Below are positions 25,691 to 34,790 of a DNA stretch of 49,256 bases, one piece after another; within the stretch, counting starts at the first letter, position 1; every line of letters starts with the position of its first letter. The position numbers and the translations under genes were made by a program. Origin of the DNA: Flavobacteriia bacterium (lineage in GTDB: Bacteria; Bacteroidota; Bacteroidia; Flavobacteriales_D; Crocinitomicaceae); the NCBI GenBank assembly GCA_016178305.1, contig JACOTM010000084.1, forward strand, positions 1-49,256, read 5' to 3'. Below the pieces are notes generated by a model that saw only the letters and a program-made list of their open reading frames with translations, had not been told where the DNA came from and did not search any database.

Positions 25691-27820
25691 ATGTTAACAA
25701 AAGCAAAAGAAATATTAAAATCCATTTTTGGATACGATTCATTTCGAGACCAACAAGAAAAAATAATAGAAAATATTCTTGCAAAAAAAGATACAATTGT
25801 TTTAATGCCAACTGGTGGAGGTAAATCTGTTTGTTTTCAAATTCCCGCTTTAATACTTGAAAATTTAACCATAGTCATTTCTCCTTTGATTTCTTTAATG
25901 AAGGATCAAGTCGATGCATTGAAAAGCAATGGTGTTGCTGCTGCTTTTTACAATTCATCCATGTCTGAGATTGAAAAAAAAGTAATACAAGAAAAAGCTG
26001 AAAAAAATGAATTAAAATTGCTCTACCTTTCTCCTGAAACACTTTTACAATTATCCAACTCATGGTTTTATAGTTTAAAAATAAGTTTAGTCGCAATAGA
26101 TGAAGCCCATTGTGTTTCAATGTGGGGACATGATTTCAGACCTGAATACACTCAAATTAAAATCTTAAGAAATCAACTAATTGATATTCCATTTGTCGCT
26201 CTTACAGCAACGGCCGATCGAATTACACGAAAAGATATTGCAACCCATTTAGGTTTAGTTGATCCTATAACTTTTTTATCCTCCTTTAATCGTCCAAATT
26301 TGGAATTAAATGTCAAAGGAAATATACCTAAACAAAAGAAAATTGATCAAATCCTTGACTTTATAGAAAGTCGTTCCAATCAATCTGGTATTATCTACTG
26401 TTTAAGTAGAAAAGAAACAGAAGAGTGGTCACAAATACTTAAAAACAATAAAATAAATGCACACCATTACCATGCAGGATTAACTTCAGAGGAGCGTGAT
26501 AAAATTCAAACCGACTTCATAAATGATGATATCGGAATAATTTGCGCTACAATTGCCTTTGGAATGGGGATAGACAAATCAAATGTACGTTGGGTAATTC
26601 ATAATAATTTACCAAAAAACATAGAAGGATATTATCAAGAAATTGGTAGAGCTGGAAGGGATAGTTTAAAATCAGATACACTACTCTATTACAATTATCG
26701 CGATGTAAAATTACTAGCTGATTTTGCTAGAGAAAGTGAACATAGCCAAGTACTTTTAGAGAAACTGAATCGCATGTTAGAATATGCAGAAGCAACAACC
26801 TGTCGAAGAAAAATTTTGTTAGCCTATTTCAGTGAAGAACTGCATGAAAACTGTGGACATTGCGATGTATGTAAAAATCCACCACAAACTATTGATGGAA
26901 CAATCTTAGCCCAAAAAGCTTTATCTGCTATTGCAAGAACAAATGAATCAATCGGAAACAATACTTTAATTGAAATATTAAGAGGAGCTAAAACAGCTGA
27001 TATGTATTCCAAAAAATACAATGAATTAAAAACATTTGGAATTGGGGCCGATTTAAGTGTGAATGAATGGCTATTTTTCATTACACAATTTAAAAATATT
27101 GGCTTAATGGAAGTTGCTTATGATGACAGTATGCATTTTAAAATCACACCATTTGGAAAGAAAGTTTTATTCAACCAACTTAAAATTTCAATTGCCAATT
27201 ATAAACCAAAAGAAAAAATTAATAACAAAAAAGTAAAACAACCAAAATTTGTTGAATCATTAAGTGAAAACGAACTGCTATTTGATCGGTTGAAATTATT
27301 GCGCAGAAAAATAGCAGTAGAAGAAAATGTACCTGCTTATATTGTATTCAGTGATGCAACTTTACAGGAAATGGCAAATGAAAAACCTCTGACAAATAAT
27401 GATTTCTTAGCAATTCAAGGTGTCGGTATGCAAAAATTAAATTCTTATGGAGAAGAATTTATAACGTTGATTAAACAATTTATTGCTAATTCTACCCCGA
27501 AAAAAACAACCTATGACGAAACACTTGAACTCATACAACAAGGATTATCAATTGATGAAATAGCATTGATTCGTAAATTATCAAGCACAACTATTTTTTC
27601 TCATATTGCCAAATTATATGCTGATGGTTACCCCATCAAAGTTCAACATTATTTTGATGACGAGCAAGTTGAAAAAATAAAAAAAGTGCTCCCAAACTTT
27701 GAAAGCACTCTTCAATTAAAACCTATTTATGAAGCATTAAACGAGGAAATTGAATATGGTATTATTCGTTTAATTTTAACTTTTTTAGAAAAAAATCATG
27801 TTAATAATCAATTATCGTAA
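25691..27820 (+). CDS. recQ: ATP-dependent DNA helicase RecQ
   Basis: RecQ is a 3'-5' superfamily 2 helicase for recombination and fork repair. The 709-residue product has motif I PTGGGKS (40-46), DEAH (137-140, in AIDEAHCVSMWGHDFRPEY), motif VI QEIGRAGRD, the zinc-binding Cys cluster (TCRRKILLAYF...CGHCDVC, near 373-397), a winged-helix region, an HRDC domain (about 520-595) and a C-terminal helix-turn-helix tail (SIDEIALIRKLSSTTIFSHI). It is divergent from comEC. Its last 9 bp overlap the end of the convergent T9SS gene. Confidence 0.96.
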   Translation: MLTKAKEILKSIFGYDSFRDQQEKIIENILAKKDTIVLMPTGGGKSVCFQIPALILENLTIVISPLISLMKDQVDALKSNGVAAAFYNSSMSEIEKKVIQEKAEKNELKLLYLSPETLLQLSNSWFYSLKISLVAIDEAHCVSMWGHDFRPEYTQIKILRNQLIDIPFVALTATADRITRKDIATHLGLVDPITFLSSFNRPNLELNVKGNIPKQKKIDQILDFIESRSNQSGIIYCLSRKETEEWSQILKNNKINAHHYHAGLTSEERDKIQTDFINDDIGIICATIAFGMGIDKSNVRWVIHNNLPKNIEGYYQEIGRAGRDSLKSDTLLYYNYRDVKLLADFARESEHSQVLLEKLNRMLEYAEATTCRRKILLAYFSEELHENCGHCDVCKNPPQTIDGTILAQKALSAIARTNESIGNNTLIEILRGAKTADMYSKKYNELKTFGIGADLSVNEWLFFITQFKNIGLMEVAYDDSMHFKITPFGKKVLFNQLKISIANYKPKEKINNKKVKQPKFVESLSENELLFDRLKLLRRKIAVEENVPAYIVFSDATLQEMANEKPLTNNDFLAIQGVGMQKLNSYGEEFITLIKQFIANSTPKKTTYDETLELIQQGLSIDEIALIRKLSSTTIFSHIAKLYADGYPIKVQHYFDDEQVEKIKKVLPNFESTLQLKPIYEALNEEIEYGIIRLILTFLEKNHVNNQLS

Positions 27821-30800
27821 TACATTAACATGTCCTTTAAAAGAATATCTTTCATCTGTTTGTATATCTCCAGCTTCTATTGTCCAAGTATAAGTACCTG
27901 CTTGGACAATTTTTCCATTATACGTTCCGTCCCACGAAGCATCTAAATCCATACTTTCCCAGATAATCTCACCCCAACGATTAAATATTTTCAAATTAAA
28001 ACCATATACATCAACACCATTCATGTATATTTTCCATGTTTGATTAAATTGATCTCCATCTGGAGTAAATGTATTTGGAACAAAAAGTAAAACTTCATTA
28101 TTAACCTTCACATAAAACAATACTGAGTCAAAACAATGATTCTCATTTTCAACAATTAATGTTACTGGATAATCAGCTATTATTTCAAGTGGATATTTAA
28201 CATATAAATTTTCATTATGAGAAATTGGGGGATTTCCTTGAGGCATTATCCATGTAAAATTAACCACATCATTTGAACTTGAATTAATTAAATTTACTTT
28301 TGGATCAAACATAGATACAGGATTTGGATTTATCATAAATGATGCTTCAGGGTTTGAAAAAGTTTCAATCAAATCTGTATAAGTAGTATCATAAATACAC
28401 CCGTAAATTGATGTAACCTTTACTTTAACTGTAAACACTCCTAATTTTTCATACTTATGAAAAATTAAATCTGAATTTGAATAAATCTGTACAAAACCAT
28501 CTCCAAAATCAACTTCCAAGGTCTGAATATCTGAATTTAAAAGTGTATTATTAAAAAAATTAATCGTTAAAGGTAAACATCCATTGATGGTATCAGGCAA
28601 TAATGATGGGATAATCTCTTGAGTTAAATTAATAGTCATACACAGTGTATCGGTTGGCGAGCCACATTGTTCAGAGAAAATAACACAATATTGATTTGAA
28701 CTTAATTGAGGAATTACATTCATTGTTTGACCATTTCCAATTGAAACTCCATTTTCATACCAAGAATAAGTATATGGGGAGTTTCCTCCTGAACCTATCG
28801 CTGTAATAGTTACATTTGTTCCTGGGCAAACAGTTACATTATTCGTTATTGAATTTATCTGTAAAGGAGAAGGTTCAGTTATTGTAAAATTCGTACTAAT
28901 AAAGCAACCCACCGGACCAGTTAAATCTAAAGTATAATTCCCAGGAATTAAATTATTTATGATTAAGGGCATTGTTGTCGCTATTGCTGGAGCACCATTC
29001 AAGGAATAATTAGAGATATTTAAACCATTTAATTGAATATTTCCATCATTTGCACTATTACAACTTACATTATTTACAATTGTGCTCGTTAGAGTCGAAC
29101 TAATAATTTGAATATTTACAACAGAAAAATCATAACATCCATTATTATTAACAGTATATTTATAATTCCCTGAAGTTTGAATAGCTGGATTAAAAGGCAT
29201 TATCACAACATTCCCATTTTGATCTGTCCACACACCATTTGCATCTGCATTCCCGATATAGGGAAATAAATCAAATGGTGGTAAACCATTACAAACGGTT
29301 AAAACTGAATCATGACCAGCATTAGGAATAGCCGAAAAAGTAACAATAACATCATCAGTGGTATGACATAATGGATGACCTATAGGATAAACATCTAATG
29401 TTAATACTTCCTGATTTACAACAGATATTATATTTGGATTTAAGATTAAAGGATTGTCAACAAAATTTACGGGTGTCCAGTTATAAATATAATTTGAAGA
29501 TGATCCTAAACCATTGATTGTTCCATGTAATTGATAAGCATTACCTCCACAAATAGTTGTATCTATTCCAGCAAAAACAATTGGATCTGGGCTAACTGTT
29601 AATGTAAATGTTGTATCATACTGACAACCAAAATTATCAATTACAGTATATAAATAAGAATAAGTTCCTGAATTTTGAGGTGCCAATGTTAATACATCAC
29701 CATCAGCTGATAAATTTGTCATAAATGGAGCAGGAGTTGTCCAATATGATGAATCTGAACCTAAACCTATTTGTGGTTCAAAAGTTGAAATAGTTGGATA
29801 CATCGATGGATCTAAATTTAATGAAAATGCAAATAAAGTTCCATCATCAATAGCCCAATTATCAACTACAGATACCGTCCAAACCCCATTTGTCGGACAA
29901 CCAACCAAATTGGATAAAGGCTGAATTGGTTCATAGTCGCCCGCTGGCAATGTTAACCCCCAGCCTCCTTGTGCATTTACCCAATCTACCCATGTATTTG
30001 TTGCTGTTGGTGTAAAACAATATGTAAAAGGTTGACCTTGAGTGGATGGATCATTGCAATCAACATTACTTTGGGTTACAGGAACTCCTAAATAAGTTCC
30101 ACCACCTCCTTGTTGATGTAATATTACATTTTGCCCATTTGGACAAAACACCGTAATAACCAAATCTCCCATATATGAATGCTCTAAATCTATACAAATA
30201 CTTTGAATTTGATTAATATTGGTAATTGTAGTTCCTGCTGCAAAACCAGTTTGTAATAAATCAACATTTTGAGCTACTCCTAATTGATCATCTGTTAAAC
30301 AACCATCGTCAATTGCATTAGAATTTGGAAAACCATTCCACTCAACTTCATAATCATTTGGAATTGTCGTAAGAACTACTGACTCACCTATACACAATGT
30401 TGTATCATTTGGAAAACCATTAAAAGAAGGTTTAGTACCTACCAAAACTTGTAAATCAACCAAATTATTATTTATACATTCATTATCTTGATTATCATCT
30501 TGTACAAACAATTGTACTTTATAAAGACCCGGAACATTGAAAGCATGAGTTACATTCTGACCTAATGCAGTAGTTCCATCCATAAAATCCCATTTAAAAT
30601 TAGCTAAATTAAAGCCTTGTTGAGCAAAAGATCCATTATCTTGAAAAGCAACATCTTCACCAATACAAACACGAATACTATCATTCGTTATACCATTTAA
30701 TATTTTAGCAGCAGCCACGGGATCATCACATGGAGTTGAACATGAAACACTTGCTGAAAACATCCCTGTTCCAATCGTATTTGAAGTAAATCGTAACGTA

Positions 30801-31207
30801 ATACAGCCAGTTAAATTTTGAGGTGTAGCCTGAATAACAACTCCTAATAATTCGTTGTTTTTATAATTCCCTAAAGTATTTGCTGCTGTAGAATTACCAT
30901 CGTAAACATACATGTAATCAACATTTTCAACATTTGGAGCTGGATTATCATCTGCCATACTTAAAGCAAAAGTATTGAAAGTGATGGAAATCTGATCCCC
31001 AGGTGTTGAAGGACAAAAAGTAATAACAACATCTTCATTATTGGAATACCCTATTCCGCCTTGCCCACCTGAATCAATGATAAAACCATTACATGTCGAA
31101 AATGTTTGATTATTTACAGTTGAGTTGAGTTGATACTGAGTTTGAGCAAATGTATTTAATAATGAAAATAAAAAAAGGATAAATAATAGATGTTTTATAC
31201 CATTCAT
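27812..31207 (-). CDS. Large T9SS type B cargo protein with CUB, PKD and P domains
   Basis: This secreted or surface protein of 1131 residues opens with a signal peptide (KHLLFILFLFSLLNTFAQ). Domains in order are a CUB-like domain (about 35-155, DYMYVYDGNST), a PKD domain (about 165-255, NFKWDFMDGTTALGQNVTHA), a proprotein-convertase P-like domain (about 310-470, LEHSYMGDLVITVFCPNGQN), several Ig/PKD-like repeats, and the gliding-motility-associated C-terminal domain (VPNTFTPDGDQFN, IFNRWGEIIWE, SWDGTYNGKIVQAGTYTW). The last is the type B sorting signal for the type IX system. No enzyme domain is seen, so adhesion or matrix binding is likely. Upstream is a perfect inverted repeat in the leader. 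Confidence 0.9.
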   Translation of the reverse strand: MNGIKHLLFILFLFSLLNTFAQTQYQLNSTVNNQTFSTCNGFIIDSGGQGGIGYSNNEDVVITFCPSTPGDQISITFNTFALSMADDNPAPNVENVDYMYVYDGNSTAANTLGNYKNNELLGVVIQATPQNLTGCITLRFTSNTIGTGMFSASVSCSTPCDDPVAAAKILNGITNDSIRVCIGEDVAFQDNGSFAQQGFNLANFKWDFMDGTTALGQNVTHAFNVPGLYKVQLFVQDDNQDNECINNNLVDLQVLVGTKPSFNGFPNDTTLCIGESVVLTTIPNDYEVEWNGFPNSNAIDDGCLTDDQLGVAQNVDLLQTGFAAGTTITNINQIQSICIDLEHSYMGDLVITVFCPNGQNVILHQQGGGGTYLGVPVTQSNVDCNDPSTQGQPFTYCFTPTATNTWVDWVNAQGGWGLTLPAGDYEPIQPLSNLVGCPTNGVWTVSVVDNWAIDDGTLFAFSLNLDPSMYPTISTFEPQIGLGSDSSYWTTPAPFMTNLSADGDVLTLAPQNSGTYSYLYTVIDNFGCQYDTTFTLTVSPDPIVFAGIDTTICGGNAYQLHGTINGLGSSSNYIYNWTPVNFVDNPLILNPNIISVVNQEVLTLDVYPIGHPLCHTTDDVIVTFSAIPNAGHDSVLTVCNGLPPFDLFPYIGNADANGVWTDQNGNVVIMPFNPAIQTSGNYKYTVNNNGCYDFSVVNIQIISSTLTSTIVNNVSCNSANDGNIQLNGLNISNYSLNGAPAIATTMPLIINNLIPGNYTLDLTGPVGCFISTNFTITEPSPLQINSITNNVTVCPGTNVTITAIGSGGNSPYTYSWYENGVSIGNGQTMNVIPQLSSNQYCVIFSEQCGSPTDTLCMTINLTQEIIPSLLPDTINGCLPLTINFFNNTLLNSDIQTLEVDFGDGFVQIYSNSDLIFHKYEKLGVFTVKVKVTSIYGCIYDTTYTDLIETFSNPEASFMINPNPVSMFDPKVNLINSSSNDVVNFTWIMPQGNPPISHNENLYVKYPLEIIADYPVTLIVENENHCFDSVLFYVKVNNEVLLFVPNTFTPDGDQFNQTWKIYMNGVDVYGFNLKIFNRWGEIIWESMDLDASWDGTYNGKIVQAGTYTWTIEAGDIQTDERYSFKGHVNVLR

Positions 31208-31225
31208 TTTTTTAATAGTTATAAT

Positions 31226-31255
31226 GTTTGCATACTAATAGTTCTATATGCAAAC
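31226..31255. promoter_or_regulatory. Perfect 9-bp inverted repeat in the T9SS gene leader, with a -7 box
   Basis: GTTTGCATA (31226-31234) and TATGCAAAC (31247-31255) are perfect inverted copies around 12 bp, 18 bp before the ATG at 31207. On the minus strand TAAGTTTG (31258-31251) overlaps one arm and matches TAnnTTTG, so the repeat covers the likely transcription start. It could be an operator or an mRNA hairpin. Confidence 0.5.
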
Positions 31256-31260
31256 TTAAG

Positions 31261-31564
31261 CTCAAATAAAATACTTTTAGAAGTAATTTTTTCTTACAAT
31301 TGAGTTTCAAAAAATAAAATTTCATTTAAAGTTATTCTTGAATTTTAATCTAAAAACATTGGATTAAATTCTTAGATTTTAACACAAAAGATGAAAAAAA
31401 GCTATTTGAATCAATAAGTATAACAGATTAAGTAAAAATACTTAATATTTGAAAACAAAAAGTAAAATACAGATATTACTTTTTCTGTTAAGAAAATAAT
31501 GAATTTCTTTCCTTAAAAAGGACTTAAATTGTATTCCTAAATCGATTATTTTAATGAAAAACAT
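31261..31564. other. Intergenic gap without a recognisable gene
   Basis: About 300 bp of very AT-rich sequence separate two minus-strand genes (the T9SS cargo gene and the MutS-like gene). I see no ORF, tRNA or strong hairpin here. It presumably holds the rest of the T9SS gene promoter. Confidence 0.5.
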
Positions 31565-33331
31565 CTAATCAACTAAATTCATTTTTTTCAATAAAAAAGA
31601 AGCATTCATATTTTGACAAATACCATTATTGATTTGATAACTAAAGAATAATTCCTCTTCAACTATTGTTGAATCAAAATAACGATTTACATAATTCACA
31701 CTTTCATTTGCTAAATTACATAAAGATAAATCATGGGTTGCTATCACGCCTTTTGATTTCAATTTTGTTAGTTTTTGAAGAAATTTTGATGATCCTATTT
31801 CTTTATCTTTACTGTTTGTTCCTTTTAATATTTCATCTAAAATTATAAACACCCTCTCTCCACTTTCAATGGCATCTACTATAAATCTTAATCGCATTAA
31901 TTCTGCATGAAAATAAGAACTTTCAACAGTCAAATCGTCACTTGTACGCATACTCGAATACAGGCGTAAAAAAGGAATTTCACATGCATCAGCTAAAACA
32001 GGAAAACCAGCATTTGAAAAAACAAAAATTAGTCCTAAACTTCTCAAATAAGTACTTTTCCCTGCCATATTAGGACCAGTAATGATTAAGAAATTTTCAT
32101 TCTCTTTCATTGTCACATCATTTTTTACTTTCTTTTTAGAATTTACAAACGGATGACCTATTCCTTTTATATCTATTATAGACTTATCTTTAAAAGTTGT
32201 GAAACAAGAATCATTATTATTATATTTGAATACTGCACCTGAAATCCAAACTTCAATTTCTGCTATTTTAGCTTCCCATTCATCAATTTTAGAAACATTT
32301 TTTTGCATCCATTTATCTAATTGATAAAGCATTTGAAAATCCCAACAAAAAAGAAAATTTAACAATATACCAACCAATAAATTCAATCTAAACTCAAATC
32401 TTTTAATGATTAAATTAAATTCATTAATTGAAGATAAAACACTCTCATTTGAATCAAAAAAAGTAGCTTGTTCTTCTTGAAATTGAGAATCTTTAATTTT
32501 TAAACTTTTAAATAATTTCAATTGTTTCAAAACTATTTTAATTCGTGCTGACTGATCTGTAACTATTAAAGCAATTCGATTTGAATGTTTAACAAAGCTA
32601 ATAACTGGCAATAATACAATCGAAAAAATAGTACTAAAAACGATTCCATCTATTTTCCCCATAAACAACAAGGTCAAAGACGAGAGAGCTAAAATGGGTA
32701 AGAAAAAACGAAAGAAATTCAATCCTGCCGGTAAAGTATATGCTAAATCTCTTAATTTACCTAATGATTTAGGATGTCCTTTATCTTTTTTCAAAACAAC
32801 TCCTTCAGACATAAATTCCTGACACCATTCAAGATGATTCGTTAATTCCTGAATCGCTTTATTATTCAAACCAATCTTTTCGGCTCCATACATCAAGGTA
32901 TGTGCTAATGTGTTTTTCCCTTGAATTGAAACAGTTCTATTTAACAATTGAAAAATGCTTTTAGGCCCAAAAATATCTAAATCGTGTGTAAAAGGATGTT
33001 TTGAATCCTTGAATTCATTTCCTTCATCAAACATACTCCAATCACCTTCCAATACTTGTAATTCATTTGCATTAATTTCAATAAGAATCAGCATTTTATC
33101 CCGTTCATATTTCGCATCAACAGAATAACTTACGGCAATTAAAAATAAGGTAAAACATAAAATAGCAATTGGAAAAACAAATACACTCCCCCATAAAAAG
33201 TAAAAAGTTAAAATGGTTGAAACGAAAAAAAATAACCTTAGAAGACTTAATAAATGATATTTCCTTTGTGCTTTTACTAAAATGATATTCAAGTCAGCAA
33301 TTCTATTCTTATAAAATGTATGTTGTTTCAC
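31565..33331 (-). CDS. Membrane-anchored MutS-like ATPase
   Basis: The 588-residue product ends in the MutS ATPase domain: Walker A TGPNMAGKSTYLRSL (near 416-430), the MutS signature SSMRTSDDLTVESSYFHAEL, Walker B VFIILDEILKGTNSKDKE and the H-loop GVIATHDLSLC. It lacks mismatch-binding domain I. Instead it carries two pairs of hydrophobic segments (about 28-70 and 200-245). Proteins of this design are common in Bacteroidetes and annotated as MutS-related, but their role is not known to me. Mismatch repair is unlikely for a membrane protein without the recognition domain. It stands alone, 204 bp from the divergent dehydrogenase gene. Confidence 0.85.
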   Translation of the reverse strand: MKQHTFYKNRIADLNIILVKAQRKYHLLSLLRLFFFVSTILTFYFLWGSVFVFPIAILCFTLFLIAVSYSVDAKYERDKMLILIEINANELQVLEGDWSMFDEGNEFKDSKHPFTHDLDIFGPKSIFQLLNRTVSIQGKNTLAHTLMYGAEKIGLNNKAIQELTNHLEWCQEFMSEGVVLKKDKGHPKSLGKLRDLAYTLPAGLNFFRFFLPILALSSLTLLFMGKIDGIVFSTIFSIVLLPVISFVKHSNRIALIVTDQSARIKIVLKQLKLFKSLKIKDSQFQEEQATFFDSNESVLSSINEFNLIIKRFEFRLNLLVGILLNFLFCWDFQMLYQLDKWMQKNVSKIDEWEAKIAEIEVWISGAVFKYNNNDSCFTTFKDKSIIDIKGIGHPFVNSKKKVKNDVTMKENENFLIITGPNMAGKSTYLRSLGLIFVFSNAGFPVLADACEIPFLRLYSSMRTSDDLTVESSYFHAELMRLRFIVDAIESGERVFIILDEILKGTNSKDKEIGSSKFLQKLTKLKSKGVIATHDLSLCNLANESVNYVNRYFDSTIVEEELFFSYQINNGICQNMNASFLLKKMNLVD

Positions 33332-33468
33332 TATTTTTTATTTCAAAACTAACAATTCTAGATAAATTACAAGCATTTAAACACTATTTTATAGATCTAT
33401 TTCTTCAAATATTAATAACTTAAGATTCTATGTTCATATCCTATAAAAAGTATGATTTTATTTTTCCT

Positions 33469-33496
33469 TTTGAAATCACAATTTCATTTATATTTG
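33469..33496 (+). promoter_or_regulatory. Probable promoter of the 3-hydroxyacyl-CoA dehydrogenase gene
   Basis: TTTG (33469-33472) and TATATTTG (33489-33496) with a 16-bp spacer fit the Bacteroidetes -33/-7 promoter, about 70 bp before the ATG at 33568. Confidence 0.6.
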
Positions 33497-33567
33497 TAAC
33501 AAAATAGAATGAATTTATTTTTTCATTCGAATTGAATACTAAAATAAATTATAAAAAATATAAACAG

Positions 33568-34476
33568 ATGAAAAATGTAGCTGTTATTGGTGCTGGAACA
33601 ATGGGAAATGGAATTGCTCATACTTTTGCACAATTTGGATATAAAGTTTCTTTAATTGATGTTGCCCAAGCATCTTTAGATAAAGGTCTTTCTACTATTG
33701 AGAAAAATTTAGATCGTCAAGTAACAAAAGGTTCGTTAACTGAAGAAGATAAAATACAAACATTAGCAAACATCACGACTTATACTTCTATCCAAGAAGG
33801 AGTGAAAAACGTAGAATTAGTTGTAGAAGCTGCGACAGAGAACATTGATTTAAAATTAAAAATATTTGCTGATTTAGATAAATTTTCTGATGCAAATACT
33901 ATTCTTGCGTCCAATACATCTTCCATTTCAATCACTAAAATAGCTTCTGTTACTTCTCGTCCAGATAAAGTAATCGGAATGCATTTTATGAATCCTGTTC
34001 CAGTTATGAAATTGGTTGAAATTATTCGTGGATATTCTACTTCTGATGATGTTACAAATATCATTATGGAAACTTCTAAAAAATTAAATAAAGTTCCAGT
34101 TGAAGTCAATGATTATCCGGGCTTTATTGCCAATCGAATTTTAATGCCAATGATCAATGAAGCAATTTGTTCTTTATACGAAGGAGTTGCGGGTGTTGAA
34201 GAAATTGATACTGTAATGAAACTAGGAATGGCTCACCCAATGGGACCATTGCAATTAGCTGATTTCATAGGTTTAGATGTTTGTTTAGCAATTCTGGAAG
34301 TATTACATAACGGATTTGGAAATCCAAAATACGCACCTTGTCCCTTATTAGTAAACATGGTTGTTGCAGGTAAAAAAGGAGTTAAATCAGGAGAAGGTTT
34401 CTATTCATGGAACCACGGAACAAAAGAATTAATTGTAGCAGATAATTTCAAAAAAAAAACATTAATTAGTTTGTAA
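33568..34476 (+). CDS. 3-hydroxybutyryl-CoA dehydrogenase
   Basis: The enzyme oxidises or forms (S)-3-hydroxyacyl-CoA with NAD(P) in beta-oxidation or butyrate-type metabolism. Starting at the ATG at 33568 gives 302 residues opening with the nucleotide-binding loop VAVIGAGTMGNGIAHTFAQF. An earlier ATG at 33532 only adds a basic tail. Other motifs are SNTSSISITKIA, MHFMNPVPVMKLVEII with the catalytic His, and PGFIANRILMPMINEA at the domain junction, followed by LGMAHPMGPLQLADFIGLD. It is single-function, not fused to an enoyl-CoA hydratase. It has its own promoter and terminator. Confidence 0.94.
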   Translation: MKNVAVIGAGTMGNGIAHTFAQFGYKVSLIDVAQASLDKGLSTIEKNLDRQVTKGSLTEEDKIQTLANITTYTSIQEGVKNVELVVEAATENIDLKLKIFADLDKFSDANTILASNTSSISITKIASVTSRPDKVIGMHFMNPVPVMKLVEIIRGYSTSDDVTNIIMETSKKLNKVPVEVNDYPGFIANRILMPMINEAICSLYEGVAGVEEIDTVMKLGMAHPMGPLQLADFIGLDVCLAILEVLHNGFGNPKYAPCPLLVNMVVAGKKGVKSGEGFYSWNHGTKELIVADNFKKKTLISL

Positions 34477-34508
34477 ATTTTATTTAAGCCTAAAACGTTT
34501 TATTCCTA

Positions 34509-34541
34509 AAGTCCTTTCAATACTTTTGAAAGGACTTTTTT
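34509..34541 (+). terminator. Intrinsic terminator after the dehydrogenase gene
   Basis: AAGTCCTTTCAA and TTGAAAGGACTT form a long perfect stem with a short loop, followed by a T-run. The remaining 249 bp before the next gene are AT-rich. They hold only a 24-codon ORF (34673-34747), which I do not call. Confidence 0.88.
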
Positions 34542-34790
34542 CTTTCTTCCAAATTAAGAAATGTCTAAAATTATTGAATAAACAAATTTTATTGAATTTT
34601 TCAATCAAAAGAAACAAGTTTTTTTAGCAATTAGAAATACGATTAAATATTTAAGAGGAAAAGACTTAAAACATGGAAGTCACAATAAATTTAGAATTTC
34701 TGAAGCAAATTAAACAATTTATTCAACTTAATTTTAAAATGTTTTGAACAACAAAGAACGGTATTAAATTTTTGTGACTATCTTTGATTC

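Noticed and set aside
31565-33331. Classical MutS or MutS2 assignment
   Set aside because: No mismatch-recognition domain or Smr domain, and hydrophobic membrane segments are present.
34673-34747. 24-codon ORF in the gap before the BatA-like gene
   Set aside because: Too short, no promoter or conserved feature, and easily due to chance in AT-rich DNA.
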